DNA from: an uncultured Steroidobacter sp.
GTDB taxonomy: Bacteria; Pseudomonadota; Gammaproteobacteria; Steroidobacterales; Steroidobacteraceae
NCBI RefSeq assembly: GCF_937958065.1
Contig: NZ_CALFXI010000002.1
Span: forward strand, 124,001-188,000
Direction: 5' to 3'
DNA: 64,000 bases
Shown: piece by piece, positions 51,410 through 60,986 of the stretch
How the letters are laid out: each line of letters opens with the position of its first letter
Position numbering within the stretch: the stretch's first letter is position 1
The notes under the pieces: model-generated
Database searches by the model: none
What the model was told of the DNA's origin: nothing
What the model saw: only the letters and a program-made list of their open reading frames with translations
Translations under genes and position numbers: made by a program

Positions 51410-52984
51410 ATGATCTACGCGTTCGGCCCGTACGAGCTGGATCTGGCCGCCGTCGAGCTGCGGGCGGGCGGCACGGTCGTGGATCTGGAGCCGCAGGTGT
51501 TTGCACTGCTGGCGCTGCTGGTCGAGAACCGGGAGCGCGTGGTTTCCAGGGACGAGCTCATAGAAAAGGTCTGGGACGGGCGCGTCGTGTCGGATGCGGC
51601 GCTCGCCAGCCGGGTGAAAACAGCGCGCCAGGCGCTGGGCGATGACGGCAAATCCCAGCAATTCATCAGGACGATTCATGGCACCGGCTATCGTTTCGTA
51701 GCGAAAGCAAGGGCCCAGCGTCCGGCAACTGCGGTGCTCGAATGCCACGAGCCCGCCCCGGCGCTGGCGGACATGGTCCAGCGCCTGGACAAGATCTCCC
51801 GACCGTCGGTGGCTGTGCTGCCGTTTCGTTACGTTGCCGGCGATGACCGATATGCGGCGCTGGCAAGCGCGCTGCCCGATGAGTTGATTACGGATCTGTC
51901 GCGACTGCGCTGGCTGCTCGTGACCGCGCGTGGATCTTCCTTCCGGCTGCGTGCGCCGGAGGCGGATTTCCAGGAGATCGGGCGCCTGCTCAATGTTCGC
52001 TATTGCCTCTCGGGCACGATCGAGGTGTCGGGCGAGCGGCTCGTGATCCTGGTCGACCTGGTGGATACCCAGGACGGCGCCGTCGTCTGGGCGGACCGTT
52101 TCTCGGGGCGGATCGACGATGTGCACAGCATCCGTGAGCAGATCCGATCCCAAGTCCTCATGGCGCTCGAGATCCGCATTCCACTGCACGAAGCCGCTCG
52201 GGCGCGGCTCGCCCCCGCCGAGAATCTCGATGCGTGGTCCGCCTATCATCTGGGCTTGCAACATCTGTATCGATTCAATCGCGTCGACAACGCCGCGGCG
52301 CTGAATCTGTTTCAGCGAGCAGTCGCGATGGATGCAACCTTTGCTCGCGCCAACGCGGGCCTGTCGTTCGTGCATTTTCAGAGTGCGTTCATGCACTACA
52401 CGGACGACATCGCTGGAGCGGTCGAGCAGGCGCGCCGTTTCGCAGAGCGTGGGCTGGAGCTCGATCCGCTCGATCCGTTCGTCAACTTCACCATGGGTCG
52501 TACTTATTGGCTCGAGGGCGATCTGGAAACCAGCCTGAGCTGGCTGGAGCGCGCGACCGACATCAGTCCGCACTATGCACAGGGAATCTATGCTCGCGCC
52601 TGGACGGAGGCGCTGGCGGGCAAAGCGCTCGATGGTCGGGAGCATGTCGATCTGGCGATGCGATTGAGTCCGCTCGATCCTTTGCACTACGCGATGCTCG
52701 CCACGCGGGCGCTCACTCATCTCGCTGCGAACGAAGATGATCAAGCCGCGCATTGGGCCGAGCGGGGCGCTCGCTCGCCGGGTGCGCACGTATTGATCGG
52801 CGTCATCGCCGCCGCGGCTCACAACCTCGCCGGCGATACGGCCCGTGCCGGCTTCTGGGCCGAGAACGTTCGTCGCCGCATCGACTCGCTGACGCGCGAA
52901 GTTTTCTTCCAGTCGTTTCCAATGAGATCGGCGCCAATGCGAGCGAAGCTGGATCGCGCCTTGGTGGCGTTGGGGTTCAGATAA
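51410..52984 (+). CDS. wHTH transcriptional regulator with TolB-like and TPR domains
   Basis: 524 residues from the ATG at 51410. Residues 1-100 are an OmpR/CadC-type winged helix (LEPQVFALLALLVENRERVV, then HGTGYRFVAKA). Residues 135-260 resemble the TolB-like/FlgO domain common in this group (SVAVLPFRYVAGDDRYAAL). Residues 280-510 are TPR-like (NAALNLFQRAVAMDATFARA). There is no membrane helix between the parts, unlike CadC, so it is probably a cytosolic regulator. Target unknown. Diverges from the tautomerase gene. Confidence 0.9.
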   Translation: MIYAFGPYELDLAAVELRAGGTVVDLEPQVFALLALLVENRERVVSRDELIEKVWDGRVVSDAALASRVKTARQALGDDGKSQQFIRTIHGTGYRFVAKARAQRPATAVLECHEPAPALADMVQRLDKISRPSVAVLPFRYVAGDDRYAALASALPDELITDLSRLRWLLVTARGSSFRLRAPEADFQEIGRLLNVRYCLSGTIEVSGERLVILVDLVDTQDGAVVWADRFSGRIDDVHSIREQIRSQVLMALEIRIPLHEAARARLAPAENLDAWSAYHLGLQHLYRFNRVDNAAALNLFQRAVAMDATFARANAGLSFVHFQSAFMHYTDDIAGAVEQARRFAERGLELDPLDPFVNFTMGRTYWLEGDLETSLSWLERATDISPHYAQGIYARAWTEALAGKALDGREHVDLAMRLSPLDPLHYAMLATRALTHLAANEDDQAAHWAERGARSPGAHVLIGVIAAAAHNLAGDTARAGFWAENVRRRIDSLTREVFFQSFPMRSAPMRAKLDRALVALGFR

Positions 52985-53003
52985 ATCGCACCCGCAAACG
53001 ACT

Positions 53004-53034
53004 GCGCCCGGGCAGCGAGTGCTGGCCCGGGCGC
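53004..53034. terminator. Hairpin between convergent genes
   Basis: Perfect ten-base GC stem (53004-53013 with 53025-53034), 11-base loop, between the regulator and cytochrome c' genes. No long T-run on either strand, so it would act, if at all, as a weak bidirectional terminator. Confidence 0.5.
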
Positions 53035-53058
53035 GTCTGATCGACAATGAGTAAGAGA

Positions 53059-53529
53059 TCAGTGCTCTTCGGCGCGGAACGTTTCGTGGCAGCCCTTGCA
53101 GGTCTTGCCGGTGTCGGCGAACGCGGTCTTGATGGCGGCCACGTTACCGGCGTTGGCGGCGGCCTGCAGCTTCGGAGCCGCGTCGCTGAAGTTCTTCATC
53201 GCGGTCTTGAACTCGGCCGGCTTGCTCCAGATCTCGGCCTTGGCCTGTGTCTTGCCGGCTTCCGGGCCGGAGCCCGCCGGGAACCACTTCTCCTGCGTGG
53301 CCGCGGCTTCGTTCACCACGTTCGCGGCGGTCTTGATCGCCGCCAGGTCCGGCTTGTCGTTCCTGATCTGATCGCGGATCACTTTGAAGGACTCGCCGAG
53401 CTTGTGGTAGTGGTCGTGACGGGCCTTTTGCAGCTCTTTGACATTGGTCGGCTCGGAGGCCTGGGCCACCAGCGCCAGAGCGGGGGCCAGCAAGGTCGCG
53501 AATACGGCGGAACGAAGCACTCGATTCAT
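53059..53529 (-). CDS. Cytochrome c' (class II)
   Basis: 156 residues with a signal peptide (about 1-24). The mature four-helix-bundle protein ends with the haem motif CKGCH at 144-148, the C-terminal position typical of class II cytochromes c'. It is exported to the periplasm, where haem is attached. Such proteins bind NO and can protect against it or act in electron transfer. No denitrification genes lie nearby. Start at ATG 53529. Confidence 0.93.
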   Translation of the reverse strand: MNRVLRSAVFATLLAPALALVAQASEPTNVKELQKARHDHYHKLGESFKVIRDQIRNDKPDLAAIKTAANVVNEAAATQEKWFPAGSGPEAGKTQAKAEIWSKPAEFKTAMKNFSDAAPKLQAAANAGNVAAIKTAFADTGKTCKGCHETFRAEEH

Positions 53530-53757
53530 GGATGACACCTGGCTATGCAGTTAGGGCTAGGACGAATACGGGTCGAACAGGAACACCCTGGGGCCGTCAG
53601 CTTAGCCATCTTTGCCTGACAGTATGCTGACTTTTCTGTCATGCAGCGCGGCCCCGCCGGCTGACAAAGCTTGACTCGCGTTGACCAGGTTGTTACCGAA
53701 TTGCGTTCGTCGGGTGCGCGCCCTCGGCTATGCTCGTGGCTCACTCAGGGGGCAGCA

Positions 53758-54147
53758 ATGAATAAGACACGAGCATGGATCATCGCGGCCAGCGCCACTG
53801 TATTGGGCGCCTGCGTCAGTGCACCCAGCCAGCCGCCCGCGCCGAAGGTGGCGGATCTCAGCGGGCACTGGATCCTTACGACCGAGAGCCAGATGGGCGC
53901 GCAGGATGCGCAGATGACAGTGCGCCAGACCGGCACCGCGCTGGCGGGCACGATCACCGGTCAGGCCGGCACGGTCGATTACACCGGCACGGTCCAGGGC
54001 ACGGCAGTGGCTTTCGACTTCACCCTCAACGTGCAGGGCACCGATCTGAAACTCGACTACAGCGGCACGGTCGACGGCGACACCATGCAAGGCAAGGCGG
54101 TGTTCGGCCAGTTCGGCGAAGGCACGTTCACGGCCAGGCGTCAGTAG
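53758..54147 (+). CDS. Small hypothetical lipoprotein
   Basis: 129 residues; lipobox VLGAC (Cys19) and an RBS (AGGGGG) before the ATG at 53758. The mature part is a beta-rich domain with repeated short strands (GTALAGTITGQAGTVDYTGT, then TDLKLDYSGTVDGDTMQGKA), which suggests a small barrel or sandwich. Unrecognised family. The 3' end overlaps the convergent membrane hydrolase gene by seven bases. Confidence 0.78.
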   Translation: MNKTRAWIIAASATVLGACVSAPSQPPAPKVADLSGHWILTTESQMGAQDAQMTVRQTGTALAGTITGQAGTVDYTGTVQGTAVAFDFTLNVQGTDLKLDYSGTVDGDTMQGKAVFGQFGEGTFTARRQ

Positions 54148-55373
54148 CCTAATAAGTCGCGGCGCGGCTCGACCCAGTTCGGCTCGAATCCCGGGCACTT
54201 GGGTTGATTCGTCATCACCAGCTCGGCGAAGCCCAGCCCGAGCTCGCGGTCGTAGCGCAGATCGCCGAGCACCAGCCCCTCCTTGACCTGTGCGAGCCAG
54301 GGCATGCGGATGAAGCGGAACGCGGCAGCCGCTTCACAGTTGGTTCGTGCCAGCTCTGCCAGTTGCGCCACTGGCGTCGCGATCTGCCCATGCCACTGCA
54401 GCTGCGCCGTGCTTGCTTTCGCAACGGGCTGCATCGGGGCGGTGATTTCGCGATCGAGACCGCGGCTGGGGCATCGATGAGCCGGCAGCAATTGCGGAGA
54501 CAGTGCCAGCATGGCTCGTCGGATCACTGCGGTGTCCGATTCTCTTTGCAGCAACATGACTTCCCAGCACGCCGGATTGATGGGCATGGGCGTGACTATG
54601 CGATCGAGGACGGTGCTGTCCGGAAACTGTGCAGCGGCGATGGCATCGATCCGCGATCGGGCTGCGTGGGCGGTAATGACGAACATCGCCGTCGATCCGA
54701 GCCACACGATGACGCTGGCGGCGAGCGCGACGTTGGCCGGCGCGCGCTGGCCGATCAGCAACATGCCGGCAATCAGCAGAGAGTAAGCCGCTGCCAGCGG
54801 CCGCGGCACCATGCCGGTGAAGAAGCACAGCGCTATTGCCACGACCATGAGCAGAAGCACCGCGAACCGCGCGAGGTGGGTCTTGAATATGAAAGCCAGC
54901 GGCGCGCACGCGGCCCAGAACAGGGGCTCGATGATGAACACCGAGTCGCCGTAGAACCAGCGATTGTCCAGCGGCCAGAAAGGATGGACGCCGTAGTTGT
55001 TGGTGAAGTCCATCGCGATGTGAAGCAGGGGCGTGAAGAACAATACGCCCGCCAGCAATGCATAGTCCTGCGATGAAGGGCGCAAGCCGCGCCGTCGTAA
55101 CCACCAGCGTGTAATCGCCAGCGTCGCCGCGCCGAGCAGCAGCGCGACCAGAATCGTATGCGTGTGGCCGCGATGATTTAACAGATAACTGAGCTTGCCC
55201 TCGAAGTATGAATACAGCAGATCGCTATCGGGCAGATTGCTGCCGATCGCGGCCAGTGTGACGCTCAGGTTGCGCCGGGTGGCCGCCGGCAACGTGCTGC
55301 GCTGGTCGGGCGCGACCCGCGCGGCGACTTCACCAACCAGCGTGCCGATGATGGTGTGAGTGATGTTATCCAT
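54141..55373 (-). CDS. YdjM-like metal-dependent membrane hydrolase (DUF457)
   Basis: 410 residues from the ATG at 55373; the longer open frame runs antisense to gntP-type coding sequence and is rejected. The conserved opening MDNITHTIIGTLVGE is followed by SNLPDSDLLY, HRGHTHTILVA and LLHIAMDFTNNYG. These give the His/Asp metal ligands of the family. About six membrane helices fill the middle. The C-terminal part (about 275-410) is soluble and contains Cys residues. Family members are inner-membrane hydrolases of unknown substrate. Confidence 0.88.
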   Translation of the reverse strand: MDNITHTIIGTLVGEVAARVAPDQRSTLPAATRRNLSVTLAAIGSNLPDSDLLYSYFEGKLSYLLNHRGHTHTILVALLLGAATLAITRWWLRRRGLRPSSQDYALLAGVLFFTPLLHIAMDFTNNYGVHPFWPLDNRWFYGDSVFIIEPLFWAACAPLAFIFKTHLARFAVLLLMVVAIALCFFTGMVPRPLAAAYSLLIAGMLLIGQRAPANVALAASVIVWLGSTAMFVITAHAARSRIDAIAAAQFPDSTVLDRIVTPMPINPACWEVMLLQRESDTAVIRRAMLALSPQLLPAHRCPSRGLDREITAPMQPVAKASTAQLQWHGQIATPVAQLAELARTNCEAAAAFRFIRMPWLAQVKEGLVLGDLRYDRELGLGFAELVMTNQPKCPGFEPNWVEPRRDLLGY

Positions 55374-55520
55374 CCGGCCAGTGTACCCGCCCGCGCAACC
55401 GCCCGATCGGTTGACACGCGCCGCCCCGTCGAGGCAAGCTGCCTGAAAATCATCATCTGATGAATTAATTCCGATCGTAGGGGGCGGCGACCGCGAGAAG
55501 CGATGCGCCGTGAGGGCGCA

Positions 55521-56912
55521 ATGACTTTCGCCATCGTCCTGCTGGCGCTGATACTGCTCATGCTGGCCGCGTATCGCGGTTACAGCGTGATCTTGTTTGC
55601 GCCCCTGGCGGCATTGCTGGCGGTGCTGCTCACCGATCCGTCGGCCGTGCCCGCGGTGTTCACCGGCCTGTTCATGGAGCGCATGGTCGGGTTCCTGAAG
55701 CTTTATTTTCCGGTGTTCCTGCTGGGGGCGGTGTTCGGCAAGCTGATCGAGCTGTCGGGCTTCTCCCAGTCCATCGCCGCGGCCGTCATACGTCTGGTCG
55801 GCCAGCAGCGCGCGATTCTCTCGATCGTGCTGGTCTGCGCACTGCTGACTTATGGCGGCGTCTCGCTGTTCGTCGTGGTGTTCGCGGTTTATCCGTTCGC
55901 TGCCGAGATGTTCCGTCGCGGCAACATCCCCAAGCGCCTGATCCCGGGCACCATCGCCCTGGGCGCGTTCACCTTCACCATGGACTCGCTGCCGGGCACG
56001 CCGCAGATCCAGAACATCATTCCGACGACCTTCTTCGGCACGACCACCTGGGCTGCGCCATGGTTGGGCACGATCGGCGGCGCATTCATTCTTGCTTGCG
56101 GCCTGTTGTACCTGGAGTCGCGGCGTCGGCAAGCGCTTCGTAGTGGCGAAGGCTACGGCACCGGTCACGCCAACGAGCCGGAACAGGTGACGACGAGCAG
56201 TTCCGCGCATCCGCTCATCGCCATCCTGCCGCTGCTGGTGGTCGGCATCGCCAATCTGATTCTGACGAGGCTGATTCCCGGTCTTTACGAGCCGACGATC
56301 GAGACGCGCCTCGAAGGGCTCGCGCAACCGCTGGTGACACAGCTATCGAGCGTGGTCGCGATCTGGGCCGTGATGGGCGCGTTGCTGCTCGGCATAGCGA
56401 CGGTGCTGTTGTTTGCTTTTCGCACGGTCGTGAAGAAGTTTGCGGAAGGCACGAAGTCGGCAGTCGGTGGCGCCTTGCTTGCGTCGATGAACACGGCTTC
56501 CGAATACGGCTTCGGGGCGGTCATCGCGGCGTTGCCCGGCTTTCTGATCATTCGCGATGCGCTGATGTCGATTCCCGATCCGCTGGTGAATGAGGCGATC
56601 ACGGTGACCACGCTCGCCGGCATCACCGGCTCCGCCTCGGGCGGGCTCAGCATCGCGCTGGCCGCGATGTCCGAGCATTTCATGTCGGCGGCGCAGGCCG
56701 CGGGCATTCCGCCAGAGGTGTTGCATCGAGTGGCGGCAATGGCGAGCGGCGGCATGGATACATTGCCCCACAACGGTGCCGTCATCACGTTGCTCGCAGT
56801 GACCGGCCTCACGCATCGGCAATCGTACAAGGACATCTTCGCGATCACGTGCCTGAAGACGCTGGCCGTGTTCTTCGTCATCGGCGTGTATTACGCCACT
56901 GGCATCGTCTGA
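55521..56912 (+). CDS. GntP-family permease
   Basis: 463 residues, about 12 membrane helices, of the GntP/gluconate-hydroxybutyrate permease family. Landmarks are LLTYGGVSLFVVVFAVYPFA near 110 and GTPQIQNIIPTTFFGTTTWA, with ITGSASGGLSIALAAMSEHF later. The start is taken as the ATG at 55521 with GAGGG upstream; an ATG at 55503 is also possible. It imports a small carboxylate such as gluconate, glycerate or a hydroxy acid. A serine hydrolase begins nine bases downstream, suggesting co-transcription. Confidence 0.9.
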   Translation: MTFAIVLLALILLMLAAYRGYSVILFAPLAALLAVLLTDPSAVPAVFTGLFMERMVGFLKLYFPVFLLGAVFGKLIELSGFSQSIAAAVIRLVGQQRAILSIVLVCALLTYGGVSLFVVVFAVYPFAAEMFRRGNIPKRLIPGTIALGAFTFTMDSLPGTPQIQNIIPTTFFGTTTWAAPWLGTIGGAFILACGLLYLESRRRQALRSGEGYGTGHANEPEQVTTSSSAHPLIAILPLLVVGIANLILTRLIPGLYEPTIETRLEGLAQPLVTQLSSVVAIWAVMGALLLGIATVLLFAFRTVVKKFAEGTKSAVGGALLASMNTASEYGFGAVIAALPGFLIIRDALMSIPDPLVNEAITVTTLAGITGSASGGLSIALAAMSEHFMSAAQAAGIPPEVLHRVAAMASGGMDTLPHNGAVITLLAVTGLTHRQSYKDIFAITCLKTLAVFFVIGVYYATGIV

Positions 56913-56921
56913 GTTACACGT

Positions 56922-58214
56922 ATGAAAAAATTCCTGACTGGAATGCTGGCCACCGTATTGACGAGCGTCAGCGGATCGATCGTCGCCGCGCCCTTGCCCA
57001 AGGCTGCCAAGCCGGAAGCGGTAGGCCTCTCGTCGCAACGGTTGCAGCGCCTGACCGACGCATTCGATGCCGACGTCCAGAGCGGCAAGATTCCTGGCGC
57101 GGTCGTGATGATCGTGCGTCAGGGCAAGGTGGCGTATTCGCAAAGTTTCGGCTTCCAGGACCGGGCGGCGAGCAGCCCCATGCGTCCGGACTCGATCTTT
57201 CGCATCGCTTCGATGAGCAAGCCCATCACCATCGTCGCGGCGCTGATGCTGGCGGAGCAAGGCAAGCTGCAGCTGATGGATCCGGCGTCGGTGTATCTGC
57301 CGCAGCTGAAGAACCTGCAGGTGGGTGTCGAGGTCAAGGAAGGCAGCGGCGAACGGCGCCTGCTGCTCGAGCCGGCGCGTCGTGAAATCACGGTTCAGGA
57401 TCTGATGCGTCATACCTCGGGCATGACCTATGGAATCTTCGGCGACTCGCTGGTGCAGCGGGCCTATCGCGAGGCCGGCACGATGGACGACCAGCAGACC
57501 AACGCGCAGATGATCGACAAGCTGGCGCGATTGCCGCTGGCGTTTCAGCCCGGCGCCGCGTTCGAGTACGGCATGTCGAACGACGTGATCGGCCGGATCG
57601 TCGAAGTGCAGAGCGGCCTCGATCTGAATCGATTCATCGTCGAGCGCATCGCCCGGCCGCTCGGGATGCGGGACACAACTTTCTTGCTCGACGCCGAGCA
57701 GACAACGCGATTGGCACAGGCGCAGGCCGCGCCCGGCGCACCGCCATTGATCATAGGTTATAACCCGGCGAAGCCGCCCAAGTGGTTCTCCGGCGGCGGC
57801 GGGCTGTTGTCGACCGCGGAAGACTATGCTCGCTTCGGTCAGATGCTGCTGAATGGCGGCGAGCTGGACGGCGTGCGCGTGCTATCGCGAAAAAGCGTCG
57901 AGCTCATGACCAGCAACCATCTGCCGCCGGATGCAGGCTACGGAGCTTTCACGCTGGAGTTGGGATTGACCGCGCCGTTGCCTCAATACGGCCAGGGCTA
58001 CGGGCTCGGCGTCGGTGTGCGTAAGGAAGCGGGGCGCAGCATGGTGCCCGGATCGCCCGGGGATTATTACTGGGGCGGAGCAACCGGTCCCTACTTCTGG
58101 GTCGATCCGCAGGAAAAACTGGTGGCTGTCATGATGCTGCAAGCATCGGATATTCAGCTGCGCACTCATTACCGATCGTTGTTGCGCAATCTGGTGTATC
58201 AAGCCTTGCAATAA
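56922..58214 (+). CDS. Exported serine hydrolase (class C beta-lactamase family)
   Basis: 430 residues, signal peptide about 1-23. The active-site motif SMSK (Ser97 to Lys100) is in the family FRIASMSKPITIVAAL. A Tyr motif lies in EYGMSNDVIG (about 211-220), and a late Gly-rich region (YYWGGATGPYFWV) takes the place of the KTG box. This is the layout of esterases, D-aminopeptidases and beta-lactamase-like enzymes, not a certain beta-lactamase. Directly downstream of a GntP permease, so it may release a compound that the permease imports. That link is inference. Confidence 0.9.
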   Translation: MKKFLTGMLATVLTSVSGSIVAAPLPKAAKPEAVGLSSQRLQRLTDAFDADVQSGKIPGAVVMIVRQGKVAYSQSFGFQDRAASSPMRPDSIFRIASMSKPITIVAALMLAEQGKLQLMDPASVYLPQLKNLQVGVEVKEGSGERRLLLEPARREITVQDLMRHTSGMTYGIFGDSLVQRAYREAGTMDDQQTNAQMIDKLARLPLAFQPGAAFEYGMSNDVIGRIVEVQSGLDLNRFIVERIARPLGMRDTTFLLDAEQTTRLAQAQAAPGAPPLIIGYNPAKPPKWFSGGGGLLSTAEDYARFGQMLLNGGELDGVRVLSRKSVELMTSNHLPPDAGYGAFTLELGLTAPLPQYGQGYGLGVGVRKEAGRSMVPGSPGDYYWGGATGPYFWVDPQEKLVAVMMLQASDIQLRTHYRSLLRNLVYQALQ

Positions 58215-58300
58215 CATTCTGCACGTTTGCCGCGGATGTTATAAGTCACGGAAAATCGCGATCATTCCGCGTTGACCGACGCGTGCGGAGGCGGCACGCT

Positions 58301-60928
58301 TTGAAGGTGAGCACTTCGCCTGTCATTCGCGTGCCTGCATCCGCCAGCTTTCTCGGTGGAGGCGGCGAGATGGGCGAGCGCATCCGCGGCTACCCTTGGG
58401 ATCGCAGCGCGCTCGGTCCGCCCGAACGGTGGCCGCAGTCGTTGCGAACCGCGTTGCGAATCCTGCTCAACACCCATCATCCGGCCTGCGTTTTCTGGGG
58501 CCCGGCGCTGCTTTGCTTTTACAACGACGCCTACCGCGGCTCGCTCGGGCCGGAGCGTCATCCGGCGATGCTGGGCGCGCCGTTGCGGGAGGTGTGGGCG
58601 GAAACCTGGTCCGCCATGGGGCCGCAGATCGAGCGCGTGATGTCGGGTGCGGGTGCCAGCTGGGCCGAAGATCACCTCGTCATGATCCCGCGCTTCGGCA
58701 AGCGCGAAGGAATTTACTGGACCTACAGCTTCAGTCCCATCGATGACGCGGACACCGCCGGCGGCGTCGGCGGCGTCATGGTCCTGTGCATGGAGACCAC
58801 CAGCAAGGTGCGGGCCGAGCGGCAGCTGGCATTTCAGCTGGCGTTGAGCGACAAGCTGCGCAGTCTGAGCGACACCGCGGAAATCATGCTGACCGCGGCG
58901 GAGATGGTGGGGCGACAACTCGGTGCGGGGCGCGTCGGGTACGGCGAGATCGAGGGTTCAGGCAAGAGGGCGGTCGTGGTGTGCGATTGGACCGCGCCAG
59001 GCATGGTCAGTGTTGCTGGCCAGCATCGGCTCAGTGATTTCGGTACGGGCCTGATTGCGGAGCTGCAGGCCGGCCGCATCGTGCGTCTGGAGGACGCCTT
59101 CGACGACCCATTGACCCGGGATGCGAACGGCGACGACGGCGTCTATCGCACCATCGGTGCGCGCTCCGGGATCACCGTGCCGCTGATCAAGGGCGGGCGA
59201 TTGGTCGGCGCTTTGTTCGTGCATCAGGCCGAACCGCGTCGCTGGACCGATGATGAAGTCACATTGGCTCGTGAGACCGCCGAGCGCACCTGGGAAGCGG
59301 TCGAAAGAGCGCGCGCCGAGAATGCTCTTCGACAACTCAATGCCACCCTGGAACAGCGGGTCGAGCACGCGGTCGCCCAACGCAAGCTGTGGGGCGAGTT
59401 GCTGGACTCGGTGACCGCGCTAGTCGCCGCAGTGGGCAATGACTATCGGTTCCTCGCGATGAACAAGGCGTATGCCGATCGATTCGAGCGCCGTCTCGGC
59501 GTGCGGCCGCAAGTCGGTGAAAGCTTGCTCGAACTGATGAAGGCTCATCGCGAGCAGCTTGCACTCTCAGGCAGTCGCTGGAGCCGCGCGTTGGCCGGCG
59601 AGGAATTCACGCTGATCGAGTCGACCGCGCCGAGCGAAGGCGATCACGATCGTCACTTCGAGATCACCTACACCTCGCTGCGCGATCCCATGGGACGCGT
59701 GATAGGTGCGTTCCAATATGCGCAGGACGTCACCGAGCGCATACGAAACCAGCAACGCCTGGCCGAGGCGGAAGAGTCGTTGCGGCAGTCGCAGAAAATG
59801 GAGGCAGTCGGCCAGCTCACCGGCGGCATCGCCCACGATTTCAACAATCTGCTCACCGGCATCATCGGCTCGCTCGACATGATGCAAAGGAAGCTGGCGC
59901 GAGGTCAGCAGATCGATGTGAACGCTTATGTATCGGCAGCCATGACCGCCGCGAATCGTGCGGCGGCGCTGACGCATCGGCTGCTGGCGTTCTCCCGGCG
60001 CCAAGCGCTGGATCCGCGACCGGTGCATGCGAACCGGTTGATCCGCGGCATGGAAGAATTGCTGCGCCGGACGCTCGGCGAAGCGATCGCATTGGAGCTC
60101 GTCGAGAAGCCGGATCTATGGCTCACCCGCTGCGATCAGAATCAACTGGAAAGCGCGCTGTTGAATCTCAGCATCAATGCCCGCGATGCCATGCCTCGGG
60201 GCGGCAAGCTCATCATCCAGACGTCCAACGAGCATCTCGACGATGCGCACGAAGCGAAGCTGCGCGACGTCGTGCAGGGCGACTACATCTGCATCTCCGT
60301 GTGCGATTCCGGGGTGGGCATGTCGCCCGAAGTGATGAGCCGGGCGTTCGATCCTTTCTTCACCACCAAGCCCATCGGCCAGGGCACCGGGCTCGGCTTG
60401 TCCATGATCTATGGATTCACGCGGCAATCCGGCGGCTACGCGAAGATTCAATCGGAAGTAGGCAAGGGCACGACGGTCAAACTGTGTCTGCCGCGGTATC
60501 ACGGCGACCACGAGTCGTCTCAAGAGCCCGATCCCACGCCTGTCACGCTCCAGCCTGCGCGGCGCGAGGAAGTCGTGCTGGTCGTGGAGGACGAGCAGGT
60601 GGTGCGCGATCTGGTGGTCGACCTGCTGACCGAGATGGGGTATCGCTCGCTGCAGGCGGTCGATGGTCCGAGCGGGCTGTCGATCGCGCTCTCCGATGTG
60701 CGCATCGATCTGCTGATCTCGGACGTTGGGCTGCCGGGTTTCAATGGTCGTCAGCTCGCCGACGCGGCCTGTGCGCATCGTCCGGATCTGAAGGTGCTGT
60801 TCATCACCGGCTATGCGCACGACGCCGCCGTGAGCAACGACCTGCTGGGGCCGGGCATGCAGATGATCACCAAGCCGTTCGCGCTGGAAACACTGGCGGA
60901 GCGCATCCGCGACATGATCGAAAGCTGA
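58301..60928 (+). CDS. Hybrid sensor histidine kinase (PAS-GAF-PAS-HK-REC)
   Basis: 875 residues from a TTG at 58301, which is nine bases after GGAGG; a GTG at 58283 would add six residues. The order is a PAS-like domain (about 20-165, CVFWGPALLCFYNDAYRGSL), GAF (about 180-340), a second PAS (about 365-480), HisKA with IAHDFNNLLTG (His about 510), HATPase (GQGTGLGLSMIYGFTRQSGG) and a C-terminal receiver (VVEDEQVVRDLV; LISDVGLPG). No membrane segment, so it is cytosolic. The receiver on the same chain means the output partner is elsewhere. Confidence 0.9.
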   Translation: MKVSTSPVIRVPASASFLGGGGEMGERIRGYPWDRSALGPPERWPQSLRTALRILLNTHHPACVFWGPALLCFYNDAYRGSLGPERHPAMLGAPLREVWAETWSAMGPQIERVMSGAGASWAEDHLVMIPRFGKREGIYWTYSFSPIDDADTAGGVGGVMVLCMETTSKVRAERQLAFQLALSDKLRSLSDTAEIMLTAAEMVGRQLGAGRVGYGEIEGSGKRAVVVCDWTAPGMVSVAGQHRLSDFGTGLIAELQAGRIVRLEDAFDDPLTRDANGDDGVYRTIGARSGITVPLIKGGRLVGALFVHQAEPRRWTDDEVTLARETAERTWEAVERARAENALRQLNATLEQRVEHAVAQRKLWGELLDSVTALVAAVGNDYRFLAMNKAYADRFERRLGVRPQVGESLLELMKAHREQLALSGSRWSRALAGEEFTLIESTAPSEGDHDRHFEITYTSLRDPMGRVIGAFQYAQDVTERIRNQQRLAEAEESLRQSQKMEAVGQLTGGIAHDFNNLLTGIIGSLDMMQRKLARGQQIDVNAYVSAAMTAANRAAALTHRLLAFSRRQALDPRPVHANRLIRGMEELLRRTLGEAIALELVEKPDLWLTRCDQNQLESALLNLSINARDAMPRGGKLIIQTSNEHLDDAHEAKLRDVVQGDYICISVCDSGVGMSPEVMSRAFDPFFTTKPIGQGTGLGLSMIYGFTRQSGGYAKIQSEVGKGTTVKLCLPRYHGDHESSQEPDPTPVTLQPARREEVVLVVEDEQVVRDLVVDLLTEMGYRSLQAVDGPSGLSIALSDVRIDLLISDVGLPGFNGRQLADAACAHRPDLKVLFITGYAHDAAVSNDLLGPGMQMITKPFALETLAERIRDMIES

Positions 60929-60986
60929 GCTTCAGGGACTCAGCGGCTCGGGAAAGCGTTCCAGATCCGTTCGAGACTGCGACACG

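Noticed and set aside
51395..53047. 550-residue minus-strand frame opposite the wHTH-TPR regulator
   Set aside because: The plus-strand frame has clear wHTH, TolB-like and TPR domains; the antisense product is low-complexity Arg/Gln/Ile-rich.
55374..56327. N-terminal extension of the YdjM-like gene
   Set aside because: Lies antisense to the GntP gene; the family start MDNITHTIIG is at 55373.
56922..58214. Calling the serine hydrolase an AmpC beta-lactamase
   Set aside because: SxxK is present but the KTG box is not clear, and context suggests an esterase or peptidase.
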